Source: Populus alba
Taxonomy: Eukaryota > Streptophyta > Magnoliopsida > Malpighiales > Salicaceae
Reading direction: 5' to 3'
DNA: 64,000 bases
Assembly: GCF_005239225.2 (NCBI RefSeq)
Contig: NC_133284.1
Span: 49,818,697 to 49,882,696, forward strand
The notes under the pieces are model-generated. The model searched no databases, was not told the origin of the DNA, and was given only the letters and a program-made list of their open reading frames with translations. This document shows, piece by piece, positions 20,640 through 34,600 of this stretch (position 1 is the stretch's first letter; each line of letters begins with the position of its first letter). Made by a program: the position numbers and the translations under genes.

Positions 20640-22560
20640 ATGGAGTCAGTAAGTAGTAATTATGTAACCTTAACTTGTTCTAGGTAGAGTCACCAAAGAG
20701 TTTAATTATGACTGCTGCTATAATGCACGAAGTAGATAATCATATTAAAGAAACCATGGTTTACTTGGTCCTTGACATCGAACTCCATATGTTTTCGTCA
20801 AAGGTGGTGTCAGGGGCGGGCCTACAGCATGTCTTGTAGGTGATCATGGCACCCCCAAAGAGTTCAATTTTTTTTTTGTTATGCTATCTTTGTTTTCAAT
20901 GCCATGTTCAAGACAATGTCCCTAACGAAGGCCCAACTGGGAAAAAAGAATTTCAAGCTTGAAAAATAAAAGAAAAAAATTATTAGAATTTAATAGAAAC
21001 ATCAAGCTCTCAACAAAAATATTCAAGCTTGAAATTATGCAAATCACACCATTTTAGTTCATGAAAGAAAGAAAAATGGCATTGCAATTAGTTTGTCACT
21101 CACGAGGCTCATGCATTCAGAAAAGTTTCCGTTGTTCTAATTCTCCAGTATAGCTATAATCAACTGCTTGTTTTCTTCCAAGTACTGCATGAATCATAAA
21201 CAATCACCATCTTAAGATTATAATCAAATTTTCATTTTCATTTCTCACAATAATAATAAAGTTTGTCTCCTTAGGAGATATAAAAAGCCTTAAATATATT
21301 AGAAACTCTACCTCAACTAAAAAATAAACTGAACAAAGCAAAACAACAAAAAAAACACAAGAATTTTAATGAGCAAAAAAGGCTACTAATGTGAACCCCA
21401 AGTTCACAGGTTTTATTTTCTCTAGAATAACAATGATAAAGTCTATCTTCTTAAGAGGTTTAAAAAGCCTTAAATAAATCAAAAACCCTACCTCAATTAG
21501 AAAACAAAAATAAGAATTTGAGATTACAAAAACTATCAAAATCAGGGCTTGTGGTGAGATTTTCAATACCTAAAGATCCGATATTCAAAGTAGCAATTTC
21601 ATAACTATTTCAAGGAAAATGGCCTTTGAAAACTCCTGTAAAAATTTGAGCACGATAAAAAATTATGGTTATTTTGAGCCGTTACTCTGGTTTAGCATGA
21701 CTACACTTTTTTTTTAACCTAAACTTATCCCATAGGTCCATAAATGTCTCAACTAGGCTATTCACATAATCTATTTGGGGCAAATCATCATCTAGTCATG
21801 GCAAACTCACACATGACTGCTTAGAATCAACTGTTATCATAAGTCCAACTACATCACTATTCCATCATAAACCATCACGTGAGTTAGTAATAGCAATTAG
21901 TGTGCATCCATGTTGCATAATAAGAATAAATTCTAATGGGCACATGTTTCAATGTAAGTTACTAATTCACAATTACAACGAAATCCTTTGCGAAAGATTA
22001 AAACTAAATTAAAAAAAAAAAAAAAGCAATCATGTTGAATTCTTATTAATGAGTTTTGTTTCAATCCCATAGGCTTGAAGTCTAAGCTTAGGCCTGGGAT
22101 AAGATTGTTAATAACCTAGTTTTGTCAATTTAATCCATCCTTTTTTAGCGGAGTGGCTTGTAGATCATGCTTGTTATTTGCAAAAGATTCTCATTTATAC
22201 ATTTAAGGAATGTTCGACAATTAAATTAGTGTCAATTATACTCTTGAGAAAAGAAACTTTTTAGGATAGAACTGTCATTGTAAAATAGAGAGAAGAAAAT
22301 TGAACCTACTTAAAGGTTACTTTTTTCCCTTTTTATAGCCCCTCTGGTCCCCTCTTTGTTTACGGGGAAAAGGTTGGCATATTAGCAAAATATCTTCGTC
22401 TTGTCAAGATAAAAATATCATATGTATTAGGATAAGATATTCTTGTCTAGTCAAGGTATAAATATCTCTAACTCGTCAAAATAAAATATATTTGACTATC
22501 AAGATAAAAATATATTTGACTTATTAAGGTAAAATATCTCTAATGCACGTGTCGCACGTG
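20640..22560. other. Gene-free, AT-rich stretch with local repeats
   Basis: No gene seen. A direct duplication of about 80 bp lies at 21247-21328 and 21425-21507, sharing AAAAAGCCTTAAATA and CCTACCTCAA. At about 22386-22545 a degenerate repeat of TCAAGATAAAAATAT with a unit of roughly 35-40 bp occurs four or five times, followed by GCACGTGTCGCACGTGTGCGG. Confidence 0.55.
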
Positions 22561-24900
22561 TGCGGAGTCACGGCGATCGTCCACTCTCAATGAAAACTGT
22601 AATATGGTGTATCTCTATTTGGAAAATATAGAGAGACAAATAATTCTTGTCTCTTATCAATAAAATATGGACTAGGAGTTGCCGCCTAGTATTCTGGTCA
22701 CTAAGAACTCTAACTAGTCTCAGAGATAGGGTGCAGAAACTGGTTGCATAAAGAGAAGGTATTAGCACCCTAAATACGTCCTACCTAAGGTAGGTTGCAT
22801 TATTTTAATGTTTGATAAAATCTAAGGTTTTGTTGTGGTTTCTAATTGTTGGTCCGGCCTATCTAAGATTTTAAAAAAAGCCCTCTTCTGTTAGGAGGTT
22901 CTTATCTTAATAGGGTAAAACCTAAATGTTCTATGTTGTCAACAAAAACACCTTTTTAATATTAGAAATACGTTTTACATATAAATTCGTAATCCCTAAT
23001 ACTAAAATAAAACAAAATAAATTTTTTGTTGTTTTTTTAAATTTTAGCCAATGTTCTCTTGACTTTAATAAACTAGTTATTAAAGCCAAAATGCATGCTA
23101 AAACATTGTTTTTTGGTGTATGGAAAACACAATATGATTTTTTAGCTTTGAGACACTTGGTCGTATACAAAAAAAAAATTCTTTTTTTTCAAAATTTTTT
23201 GTATTTTTTTAGAAGTTTTGACAAAAATCAGGTATTTTAATACCGGATTTGTATCTTTACAATGTAAAAATATAAATCAATATTAACCAAAATTTAGCAG
23301 AAAAATACATGGAAAAATTATAAGTTTTCAACAGAATTTTTTAGAATTGTTTTTTTTTTTTAATTGGGTCAGGCTCAACCCAATTATTTTTCTTTGAACT
23401 AGGTTGGGCTTAAGATCCATGAGCCCAGCCCATATCAACTGGTTAGTGTGCATGAGCACATCACATTCATGCAAAGTAACCAACTTCACCTTGCCTGCAG
23501 AAACGTGCATTGTGCACGTCTTGCATGGCAAGGGAAGAAATAAAAGCAAAAGAAAATGGGGGGGAGGGTTTCCCTGGAGAAGCCTCAGTTGTCAGTGATG
23601 GCCAATGGTAGTGGTGGTTCCAAGGGCGGTCCGTCTTCTTCCCTTCTCTTCGTTTTGCTATGTTTTTCTCTCTTCTTCTTTTTTTTCTCCTCTCTTCTCT
23701 TCTCTGCCCTCTCTCTTCTGTTCTCGCTTTTGTTCTTCATTATGCTCTCCCCCTCTGTATGTATAGCTAAAAACAAAGGGGAGAGAGAGGTCGAGGCGGC
23801 CACTGTGTTGCCGCCCAAAGGGTACGTCCTCTCTATTCTTCCACCATGTGGCAAGCAAGTGGGTTGTGTCGGCGTCTTTTTGAGGTTTAAGAGAGGGAGG
23901 GGGTTGGTAAAAACAGGGGAGAAAAGTCTTCTTATTCCCCTGTTTTTTGCGTGTCTAGGGGAAGAAGAAGACATATGGTGCCGTTCAAAACGGCACCGTT
24001 TCGGGCTTCTTCTTTTTTTAAAGTGAACAGTGTATGAAACAGCGCCGTTTTAGACAAAACACGTCGTTTCATTTAAAAGAAAAGGGCGGGAAAATGTGTC
24101 AAAGTCCAAATCAGTCTTCAATTTGTGATTTGTTCAATCAAGTCCTCAATTTCAATTTTGATTTTAACAATCAATTCAATTGCATCCCTACCAAATTCAA
24201 TTGCTGGCCCTAAAGTTGGCCGCCTTTTCCAAATTAGTCATTGGTCTCGAATTAGGGCAATTTGACCCTCAATTGAGCAATAAATTTTTAATTTCTTCAA
24301 TGGGCCCCTGATTCGGTTTTAATTACAACCCCTATACTTATACGTCTTTTCCAGTTTGGTTCTTGGTTTTGGATTTCTTCAATTAAGTCTCTAATTGACC
24401 ATCAAACTTCAATATTTATGCAATTAAGCCCTTGATTTAACCAAATTAACTTTCAAAAATTATAATTTGACCCCAGAACTTTAATTTCTTCCAATTAAAG
24501 CCCAAATTAACTCCAAAATCAATTTTTCTTGCAATCAAAACCTCCATAAATTCAATTAAACCTTCAATAAAATTTAATTGAGTCCATAAACATCTGATTT
24601 TGAACTTTTCTTTCTCAAATTGAATTTTCTTTGTCAATAGGGCTATCATCAGTCAATAAAATACTGCCAAATTTTAATTTTTGTATTTTAAACCTCCTCA
24701 ACCAATTTTTGACCATTTTTTGAGCGTTTTGACATCCTTTTTCACTGTTATATTTTTTTTTTAATTGTTTTTATTTTTTTGTATTTTATTTTTTTTTAAG
24801 AGAGAAAAAATGTGAATTGGGGAATAATCCAAATATGAGTTATGACAACACAATCCTATTAGGAAGCTTAAGATTCTTTTAGAGTTAAAGAGAGTATAGG

Positions 24901-25410
24901 TCTAGCTTCGATGGGTCTAGTAGATTATCAGACTCATAGACGCTGGAAGATGGTGGGTTTGGCAGCTCGCCATACTCATACATGTATAAGCTCAACCCTT
25001 GACCGAGCAAATAATAGGTCTAGCAACTTGTCAAATATGCATACACCTAAGCCTAGTGTTTATCCAAGCCTGGATATGGTGGGTATGGAAGCTCGTTAGA
25101 ACCATACATGTTCGAGCTCAGCATTTTGTTGAGCCCATAGATGATGGATCTAACAACTCCTTAGATTGATACACATTCGAGCACAAAGCTTGGCTGAGCC
25201 CCATAGATAGTGAATCTAGCAACTCGCCAGACTCATACATGTCTAGGCTCTATGCTTGGCTAAGCTAAGAGATGGGAGGTCCAACAACTCATTAGACTCG
25301 TACACATTTAGGCTTAGGTTTTGACTAAGACCAAAGATGATGGGTTTGGTAGCTCGCCAAACACATATGTTTGGGCTCAGCGCTTAGCTGAGCCTAGAGA
25401 TGTTTAAGTC
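24901..25410. repeat. Minisatellite of ~64 bp with a hairpin in each unit
   Basis: About eight diverged units of the type GGTCTAGCAACTCGCCAGAC, then CTCATACATG, then GGCTCAGCGCTTGGCTGAGCC. The last part forms a stem; in the last unit GGCTCAG pairs perfectly with CTGAGCC around a seven-base loop. Confidence 0.7.
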
Positions 25411-25569
25411 ATAACCCTCATTTTGGCTAAACTTTTGAAAGACAATCCCACACAAATAAAATAACAATATTGTCAACCCATCAATAGCCCATCAAATCTT
25501 TAGGTATCATACGTTAAAATTTTGAAAACCCTTTGGCAATAGCAAGTGATACCCTTTTTATCTTCTTCA

Positions 25570-25725
25570 TGCTAGGTCTAGCACCAGCCAACCCAGTTGT
25601 GATTGGGCTTCACAATGTGCCATACCCCGAGCATGCTAGGTTTAGCACTAGCTCGCAATCGCACTGCCAAGCCTCGGGAACGCTGGGGTTGGCACCAGAC
25701 CCCGCTATAATTAGGCTTGATCCTC
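25570..25725. repeat. Second minisatellite, about three diverged units
   Basis: Repeats of GCTAGGTCTAGCACCAGCC, later CTAGGTTTAGCACTAGCTCG and CTGGGGTTGGCACCAGACC, at roughly 50-60 bp spacing. Confidence 0.5.
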
Positions 25726-26174
25726 CTTTGGCACAACTATATGAATTATCATCCTTCCTTGGACACATCTAAAGGAATGACAAACCTCCTTTGGGTCTAA
25801 CCTAGAAGAAGAACTCAGCCTTCATGGGCTTAGCTACATTTGACATCTTAGACTCCAACTCTCTACATCTTTTACATGGATAAAATTCATCCAATAACCC
25901 ACCATATTTCCATCAAACATTAATATAGATGTAAGGGATATTTATCCCTCATTAAAATGTTATTGGGGTAAAATTACACTCCAGACCCTCCTCTTTATAA
26001 AAAAAAAAAAAAAAGACTCATGAGCTATAAATACACCATGAGACCTTTAAAACAAATGTTCATAATCTTCATTCTCTATAGCATATATATTTTCAAAACA
26101 TCTCTTTTCAGAATATTATTATATTTTCTCTCTCTAAAAAAATATTTATTGAAGCATCAAAAAGTCTTCACTTT

Positions 26175-26177
<3 letters not shown>

Positions 26178-26213
<36 letters not shown>
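26178..26213 (+). repeat. Poly(A) run, 36 bases
   Basis: An uninterrupted A run. Its length in the assembly may not be exact. Confidence 0.85.
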
Positions 26214-26218
<5 letters not shown>

Positions 26219-26259
26219 TGTAGCCACGAGTCACCTTGACCCACCTAGCACCAATTATA

Positions 26260-29200
26260 AGCTATCAACTACCTTGGCTAGAAAAAATAGAAGAGATTGT
26301 TAGGTCCAATTAATTAACTAATTATTTAACTCTCATCGGAAATGATTGGTTTAGAAAACCAATTGAAAATGACTATCTCATAAAACCAACCGGAAATGGT
26401 TGGACAGAGAGTCAAGCTAACAGTAAAGGATAAACCACCTTCTCCAACTAGAGGTATTTTATGACTACGTACTGCTACAATGCTTAGTCAATTTTTCTTC
26501 CCTGTGATTATATATACTAAGCCTTTCCATTTGGCTCTCTAAAGTATCTATTGCTCAGGCCATGTATCATATAATCCTTGCTATCTAATGATGTAGGCTT
26601 TGCGAATGGCAAAGACCACTATGCAAAAGAAACCCCATGTTTCCTGGCTAACCAAATTAGGGTTCCATTAATTGCAAGCCATCAAGCCATGTTAGAATTA
26701 TTCACAATGGACTGTATTGTTTTTGTTTTTGGAATTATGACCTACGAAATCCAACTGTGCTATTTCCATGGTGCGAGTTTTGCAATGCTTCAATCTCAAG
26801 TTAAAACCCAAGATCTAATCTTAAACAAATCTTTTCCGTTCCTTTCTCTTTTTTAGTAAGCTGCTAAAAATTGCTTTTTCGATCACCTTCCAATGGAATA
26901 CGCATCTCAATATCATTTCTGCATTTCATTGCACAGTTCATCTAATAATCAAATGCTTGCCACATGATATGATCCAAGGTCCTCCAGCTTTTTCAAGATT
27001 TCTGGAGCTCCTGAATGAATACTAGGCCACTAGATAGACTCTTTGATTAGTTTGCATGAACAAAACATTTCAATCTGAACGCGTATCCAAGAATGTCAAA
27101 GCAATATGTAAGAGATTTAAAATCAAGTCAACTAGACACGTAAAAACAATTTAATGGAGCTCCAAATCAACTTGGAATACTGCAAGAAGATATATTGGTG
27201 CACCTAATTAACAATTATATCTTCTTGAGTCCAGAGAAGTTGCAACCATATTAGCAGCAGCGGATCAGTCAAAGGCTATACCTAAGCATGCAGAAGAACA
27301 AAAATCTCCTTCGTATTCTCTTCATCTCTTAGTATACTAACCCTTTCTATTTGCCCTTCTGTGCTAACTATTCTCAGTTGACTATGTTGTGATTTGCTCT
27401 CTTTATATTTAACCATTTCTCCAAGAGGTTTCCTGAGCTGCCCATTTCCAATTGGTTCTTTATGCCAAACATTTCCACTTGACCTTCTTTATCTTCGGGA
27501 TGGTTAACCTGCCCACAAAGTGAATTAACAGAACGAAAATTACTTTACACTTGCCTTCGTTTATTGCGTATTAATTGTAACAGTTAAATTAAATTCTTTT
27601 CCTTTCATTAAAAAAGCCTAAGAACTTGTATTAAAAGGTAAAAAAATCTTTTAACATAGTTAATCTTTTATTTTAAAATTATTTATGAATATGTCGAATT
27701 TTTTATAATTTTTTAAACAATTAAATTACTTTGTTAGCAAGGTAATCTATGCATCTTTAATTTCTCTACATTAGAAAAAAAAATTAGACAAGCCTCCAAC
27801 GTAGCATCTAAGTAGGTTTACTAATTTGAAAACATCACAATCAAATTTATTGTACTTGCTTTAACTCATTGTCAACTGCTAATAATGATAACTATCCAGG
27901 GGATCTGCATTATGTTTTCGGTAGTTGAAAGCTAATTTATGATGTAGGAGAAAAAGGCTCCAGCATAGTAGATATGTTATTAAATATCATAAACATTTTT
28001 AATTAAAAACAAAAAGACAGATATTAAAATAAAAAGGTTATCATTATTGTGCAAAATAAAAAAATAGATATACATATAAATATTTGACCTAACAAAGATC
28101 ATAACTTGGTGTGATAATAAAAATGGATATTTGTAAAAAAGATAATAATTTAAATTCTAGAATATATATTAATCAAAATTATATTTTCTTATAGGACATA
28201 AACCATTTATAGGAAATAGATCAAAGATCATATCTTTTACACCATGGGACAGGTCACCTAAACACATATTATTCTATCTTTAAGCCTGTCACTCTATAAA
28301 ATGATAAAATCTTAGAGCTTGTCAACTTTCTAAAATGACTAAATCTTTGAGATTATCTCTCTAAAAGGTAAAATATTCCAAAATTTTACTCGAGTTTGTT
28401 ACTCTCTAAAATGACTTGATCTTTGAAATGACCGCTTTATAAAAGGTCAAAATTGTAATTTTTCTTTGAGTTAATCTCTTTTTCAAAGAATTTTCTTAAC
28501 AAAATGGAAACCTTCAATTTTCAAGGGGGAAAAAAAAATTTTAAAACATTTATAAGAATAACCATCTCTTGATTTTTCTCCTAAATTGGAAGTGGGAGTG
28601 CTTTGGTCTTTTCAACTAGCTTATTTGCCATTAAAAAACTATTTAGGTTGTCTAGGTCTTTTTCTATTTTATTTTTTTTGCATAGTAAAAATATTATTTT
28701 ATCTTTCGAGTCAACAAAACTTAAAGTTGTTGACCAAGAGCTTTTTTTGACACTCTTAAACAATAAAAATACTTCTTTACCCTCAAAATAAAAAAAATTA
28801 TTAGGCTGTTGGACAAGGGTATATTTGGTATTTTGACACTCTTAAAAATAAAAATACTATTCATGTACATTTTTTGCCTTGGAAAAGAAAAAAAAAAAGT
28901 TTGCATTTCGGGGTTTTTTGTATTTTCACACTGGTTTATAGGGTAATTACTAGGGTCATGTGGGGTTTTGGTATTTTCATGTTGTCTTTTTAATTTTTAA
29001 ATAAAAAATGTTGATAGCATATGTTGAGCACGTGCTAGTGGGTGGTGCCTACGTCATTTAGGTGACGCACGTGATGCCACCTCGTGATCAAACTTGACTT
29101 TTTGCAATCTTTTTCGATACATCATCATGTTCTCTTCCACATGGTATGGTGTGTGACGTCGTATGATGATCAGATTGTCACTGAAGGTGGTTTTTTTCCC

Positions 29201-30517
29201 CTTCTTTTCTCTCTTATGCTAGGTAAAGTGCATGATTGTTCTTTTTTTTGTTTTTTTTTTATTTCATTCCTTATTTTTTTAATTTATTATTTTGCTCTTA
29301 TTCCTTTTGTAGAAGTTTTTTTTTCAATTTATTCCTTCAAATACAATTTCTCATAAATTTGTTTTCATTTTTATTCTTATTCTTTTGATTCTTATTTTTG
29401 TTTTGTGGCCCTTTTGTAGAAGTTTTTTTGGCTTTCAATTTCATCATTCAATTACATTTTATGTTGTTTTATTTTTTCATATTTAACCCTTATTCTTTTG
29501 ATTTGTTTTTTCTTTTGTTAAAGCTATTTTCCAATTTAACTTAACTCTCCAATTAAAAAATTTTATTTGCCTTCTAATTAATTTTCTTTACTTTCACTCT
29601 TATTTTTAGGTCCTTTTGTGTGATTGATTATTTTTTTTTTTCTGATTTCATCTTTCGACATTTGATTTGTTAGGAATTTAGCTTTGTGTGATCTTATCAT
29701 TTTGCATTAGTTTTTTTTTTAATATTAGTTTTGTGATTTTCTTCAATTTCTTTTCTATGAGTTTATTATAGTCTGATGAACTATGTCACGGGTTTTGCAT
29801 GTCTTTTTATAATATACTTTTTTCATTTTATTTTTAAAAATATTATTCTAATTCATCTATAATTTTTTTTTTTTATAAAAATAAACTTTAGTTTTCAAAA
29901 TAAATATATTATTTTTAAAATAATTTTTCTTATGTATCCAACCTTACGTAATATTTTTTAAGATGTGTGTATATTCAGTCCACTTTTATTTGTGTTTATC
30001 TTTGAAGTCACAAGTTTTTTATGATTTGAATCTATCTTTTATTGATTTAAATAAATAATTTCAGTGAACCTAGGAGAATATCTTGTTTTGTGTAATTAAA
30101 TATTTTGATTTATATTTATTTTTTTATTTTTTTATTTCTCTTTTGGTTATTATTAATAACTTTTTTTGTTTATTTATATAGATGGTTATCGAATTATTTA
30201 ATTAGATATTACATGAGCTTTTTAATTTACATTTTTAAATTTTTTTTATATAAAAAATACATCAAAGCAGCCTACCTATCTATTATTTTTCTCAAAAAAA
30301 ATATTTTTAACCGGAAAAAAGCTCGAGTTAGATCGCTAGTATATATACAAGAGTCATGGGCTGAATGAAAGCAAGCTGACAAATATTACAAGCCCTAGAG
30401 CTCAATTGCCGAAAACCCATCAAACCCTATTTGGTCTAAATCGAGCTCTCGTTGTTAGTTGTTAACTACAACAACTATCCTGTAAACGGATGCATTCTAT
30501 AAAAACTATCCATTAAC

Positions 30518-30520
<3 letters not shown>
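26260..30520. other. Gene-free intergenic stretch
   Basis: No supported gene. Two small hairpins lie at 26345-26363 (ATTGGTTT/AAACCAAT) and 26386-26403 (CCAACC/GGTTGG). A 45-bp motif at about 26516-26560 (TACTAAGCCTTTCCATTTGG) recurs diverged at about 27332-27378. At about 28735-28860 GACACTCTTAAA...AATAAAAATAC occurs twice. About 29190-29900 is T-rich dispersed repeat (TTCAATTTATTCCTTCAA), related to stretches at 44900-45200 (reversed) and 51400-52200. Confidence 0.5.

Positions 30521-30558
<38 letters not shown>
30521..30558 (+). repeat. Poly(A) run, 38 bases
   Basis: Uninterrupted A run upstream of the J-protein gene. Confidence 0.85.
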
Positions 30559-30561
<3 letters not shown>

Positions 30562-31619
30562 AAAGTTGGTCCCACTGAATCATTATTATGCTAAGCAACA
30601 CTCATCCAATTCTTCTATCCTAAACCCAACACAATGCCAAAAGTAAATTCTCTCTCTGTCTCTCTCACATTCGCTTCTGCAATCTCAATATCTCCTCTTT
30701 TCTTTCTCCACTTTAATAAAAAAACTCACTTTTTGCAACTTTTTGAAACTCATTGTCTCTTTTTCACGAGCTCTCTCTGCACTTGGTAAAAAAGAAAAAA
30801 AAGTTAGGGTTTCTGTTGTCTTTCTTCACCACCAAAGCCAAACGATCATTATCTTCTCTTCCGAATCTCTCTCTTTTAAAGAAACCTATTCTAGTATTTC
30901 TTTTGCAATAATCCCAGTTTTGTGGTCTTTTGTTCAGTTTTAGCCCTCTATCATGTGAACCCCACCAAACCCAACTTTGCCCAGTTGTTGTTTCTTCTTC
31001 TTCTGGTTAAAGTTTGAATCTTTCTTTTTATTTTCTGAGTTTTTGGGATCTAAATGGTGTTTATATGACACCCTAATACAGTTACTGTTAGTTCCTGACT
31101 TCTTTCTCTTTTGGGTCTTTTTTTTTTTTTTTTTTCCCTTTTTTGGCCTTGTGTTCTGTCTTGAGAGAGAGGTCACTGATAAAGACATTAATGTCAAAAA
31201 TAAAAAAGGAGAATAATTTGGGTTGATCTTGCTTTTTTGAAAACGTACATGTGAAGCAAAATTTAGTGTTGAACTTGATGGATTTTACTGTTTTTTTCAT
31301 AAGTGTCTTTCTCCTTTTTCATCTCCCACTACTAGAATAGGAACCTTCACTTCACTTGTTTCTCTTTGCAACCTCGAGAAACCTGTGAAATCTCTCCAAT
31401 CAAGGTTGCTTTATGGTAGTTTTGGTAGATCAAGCCTCTCTCACTATGGATAGCATTCATGTTTTAGCTTCACATTTTGTGAGAGATAGAGGATGTTGGG
31501 GTAACATCTATGGAGATATGAATAGATTGTAGTATATGAAGATCTAGATGCTTATTTAAGTTGTGGGTTGTGTTTATTTATGTGTTTGTGGAGTTAGTTA
31601 TATAGTTAGAAATTTGATA

Positions 31620-34600
31620 ATGGAGGATATTGGGCTGGTTAAGCAAGGGTGGAAATGGTTGCAAACGCAGAAACATGTTTATTCACGGGTGAAAACTGCA
31701 GTGGGGTGTTTGAGGGACAAGATCGGAGTGGTTATAGAGAGGCATTGGCCTATGGTGTGCAGTGGATGTGCAAGATTTGGGAGGTTGATGCGTTTTATGT
31801 TGATTTATTGGAAAGATTGCGCTACGAGGGGTTTTAATTCTGTTATCAAACTGGGTTCGGCAGCTTTGCTTCTTATAATGTGGAGTTGCTTCCTTAGTCT
31901 CACTTCAATGTCTTGCTTGCTTTATGTACTACTCTGTATGGTATGTTCTCTTATTTTAGCCTTTTTAACTTTCTGTTTTTGTTTGCACCTGATTCTTATT
32001 CTGATCATGTCGTTATCATTTTTTTTTTTATTTAGTAATCCAATCATTTGAATATGCATTTCCCGATTTATCAATGTTTGAGTTGTATGATAGTATTCAA
32101 ATTTATATTGTGGCATATTCAAGATGTCAGTAATCTTAGACAGTCTAATAATTAGCATCTGAATATCAGGTGGAGGGTGATTAAAATCAGTGATAACAAT
32201 GTGGAGTTTAATTTATGTTTTTGTACAATGCAAGGTTATTGGCTATCTGCCCTGATGATACCAATCTCGAAACTAGTTTGTCAACAAATGTGGTATAAGC
32301 TCTTGTGGGTTTTTCATGAGACCAAATTAAAAAATTAATGAATTGGATCCTGAAAGGCTTGGAACCTGACCATGAATCCTACATAGCCCAATCACCAACT
32401 TGGCATGCAACTCTAGTGATGCAGTATCCCACAACTCTCTTACTGACTGAAATTCACCAGATTAAGAGAGAGATTATAGAAGAAAAGTTTCCAGTGTAAG
32501 CTCAGATCTCAATACCTGGTTAAATAAAATAAGAACTTAATAGAACTAAAGTCTCAGAGGGGTGTTTGTGCATGTAACTGGGATTGACTAGCAATAAATC
32601 TAAAATTTTAGTTACAGGTAAACCTAGACTAGAAGAACTCTTACCTCCTTTCAGGAAGTGCAAAATCCTTAAGACTTTAAATTCAACAAATATAGAGTAA
32701 TTATTATCCAAACTGAAGAGGTATTTGAAGCTTATGTTTGTAGGTTTAGTGCCTGAAGCTCCTGATCTCATTTAGTTCTAAATTAGCCTCCAATTCATTT
32801 GTTCTCTTGGGGGAGAAAATGATAGAGCTTAATGCTGTGGTGATGTGTTTATGCTCGCAACCTTCTCATTTGTCTGCTTTCAGCTGCTCCCACGTTTAGT
32901 TCTAAATTAGCCCACTATTCGTTTTATTTTATTTATTTTTCTGGCCAGGGGGGGAGGGATGATGATAGATTTTAAAGATGCAATCGTGTATTTTATGTCT
33001 GCAACTTTATTACTGGACTGCTTTCAGCTTTTGATTGCTTCCATGCATTTGCAATTTTTGACATTAAGCATTTTAGTTCATTAATAATCGTGGATCTGAA
33101 ACTTAGTGTAGTTTATAACAAAAATATCACTAAAAAGGTGGTTGGAGGTGATGGGTTTTCTATAAACCAACAAGGCCTTTAGATACATTGGCTTTGTTGG
33201 GGATTGTGATTCAAGTGAATTTTCTAAAAAAAGGAAATTTCATTAGAATGCCACTGACAGTGGGTTCAATATTTCAGGGAGCTGCAGGAGCTGCTGTTCA
33301 GTATTTGGGCTACACTCCTGGACTTTTTATTGTAGGGCTATTTGCTATTTTAATTTTATGGATGTATGCTAACTTTTGGATAACTGGAACATTATTTATA
33401 GTTGGAGGTAAGTTGAGCTCCTAGTGCAAGTAGATGATTCCCCCCCCCCCCAACTTTGGGAAATTTAATTCGCTTCATTATGTAAATGCAGGCTATTTGT
33501 TCTCTCTAAATCATGCACGGCTAGTGGTTTTAATGGCGACTATATATGCTATTTATTGTGTGAAAGTTCGAGTTGGATGGCATGGTGTTTTCCTATCAAT
33601 AAACCTCACCTTTTTCTCCAATGATGTATTAAACTTTCTACTTCAATGGTGTGATAATGTTAGTGAAAGCACCCAATTTGAAGAGCATAAGGAATCTGAA
33701 ACAGTTCTGGAAGATGAGTTCTCTGTGGAGTGTGAATTCTCGATTCCTGTTGATGAATCTGAAAAGGTGCAACCATGCAAATCATCTAGCCCACCTGCTA
33801 GCTCATCTGTTGTGAATAACCAAAGAGAGTCTTCCACTAGAAAAGTAGTTGTAGAAGAAACAAGCTCAACCAATGAGATGAAAAGAATATTAGATAGTGT
33901 GGATCATTATGAAGCATTGGGATTTTCTCGCCACAAGCGAATTGATGTTGCTATTTTGAAAAAGGAATACCATAAAAAGGTAAGTGCCTCTTTTCTTCTA
34001 AAATTAACACCAGTAACCATTTTAGTTTTCTCACTTCTGAGAGGCCAAAGTGTATAGATAAATTGATCCTACTGGGCCATTACTCAATAGTTTAGCATCT
34101 TCTTATAGATTGTTTTGTGCAACTAAATGAGATATCACAATGGTTCACCAAGTATCCAAAATGGTCACATTAAACAAAAAAAAAAAACCCTAGTACCAGA
34201 ATATTTGCTACAATAGGACCCTTGGAATGTAACACACAAATCCTTACATTCAGCCTGGCAATTAAAAGGCCTGGTTAGGGTACATGAAAGAGAACAATGT
34301 TTGGGGCAATGCATGAATCCGCCACAGGCATCTGTCCTTTGATTTCCCAAGAAACCTGCTTGTTGATTTTCCATAGATGTGTCCATAGCTGGTCAAAATG
34401 TCATTGTTGTGATATGTAAGCAAGATGAGTTGCTAGTACCGCATTTGCAACCCCCCCCCCCCTCCCCAAACACACACACACACACACCCAAACCCCCCTA
34501 CCTAAAAAATTAAATAGTTCATTCCTTTTCAAGTTCCTCTTATAGCATTCTCATGCTGGCCCTCCTATTTCTAAAATCCTAGTTCCGCCCTGATCCTACA

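Larger units (their letters stand above)
22600..26260 (+). mobile_element. LTR-like repetitive stretch, possibly Tat/Ogre-type
   Basis: Begins near GGAGTTGCCGCCTAGTATTC and AAGAGAAGGTATTAGCACCC, phrases I associate with large plant gypsy LTRs (memory, unverified). It continues with long blocks of CAATTAAGCCC-type sequence and two minisatellites. It ends with a TATA-like CTATAAATA (26025-26033), a pyrimidine leader, a poly(A) run and TGTAGCCACGAGTCACC. No gag or pol was seen, so a solo LTR or fragment is most likely. Exact ends were not found. The open frame at 23556-24026 is low-complexity and overlaps others on both strands. Confidence 0.35.

Noticed and set aside
23556..24026. 156-codon ORF and antisense partners
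   Set aside because: Pyrimidine-rich low-complexity DNA that opens frames on both strands; no domain, no splice context, inside repetitive sequence.
24901..25410. CRISPR array
   Set aside because: Regular repeats, but the units are diverged along their whole length without unique spacers, and the genome is a plant nucleus.
30940..31300. Overlapping ORFs before the J-protein gene
   Set aside because: Encoded by T- and A-rich leader sequence with Phe or Lys runs; more likely the 5' UTR region.
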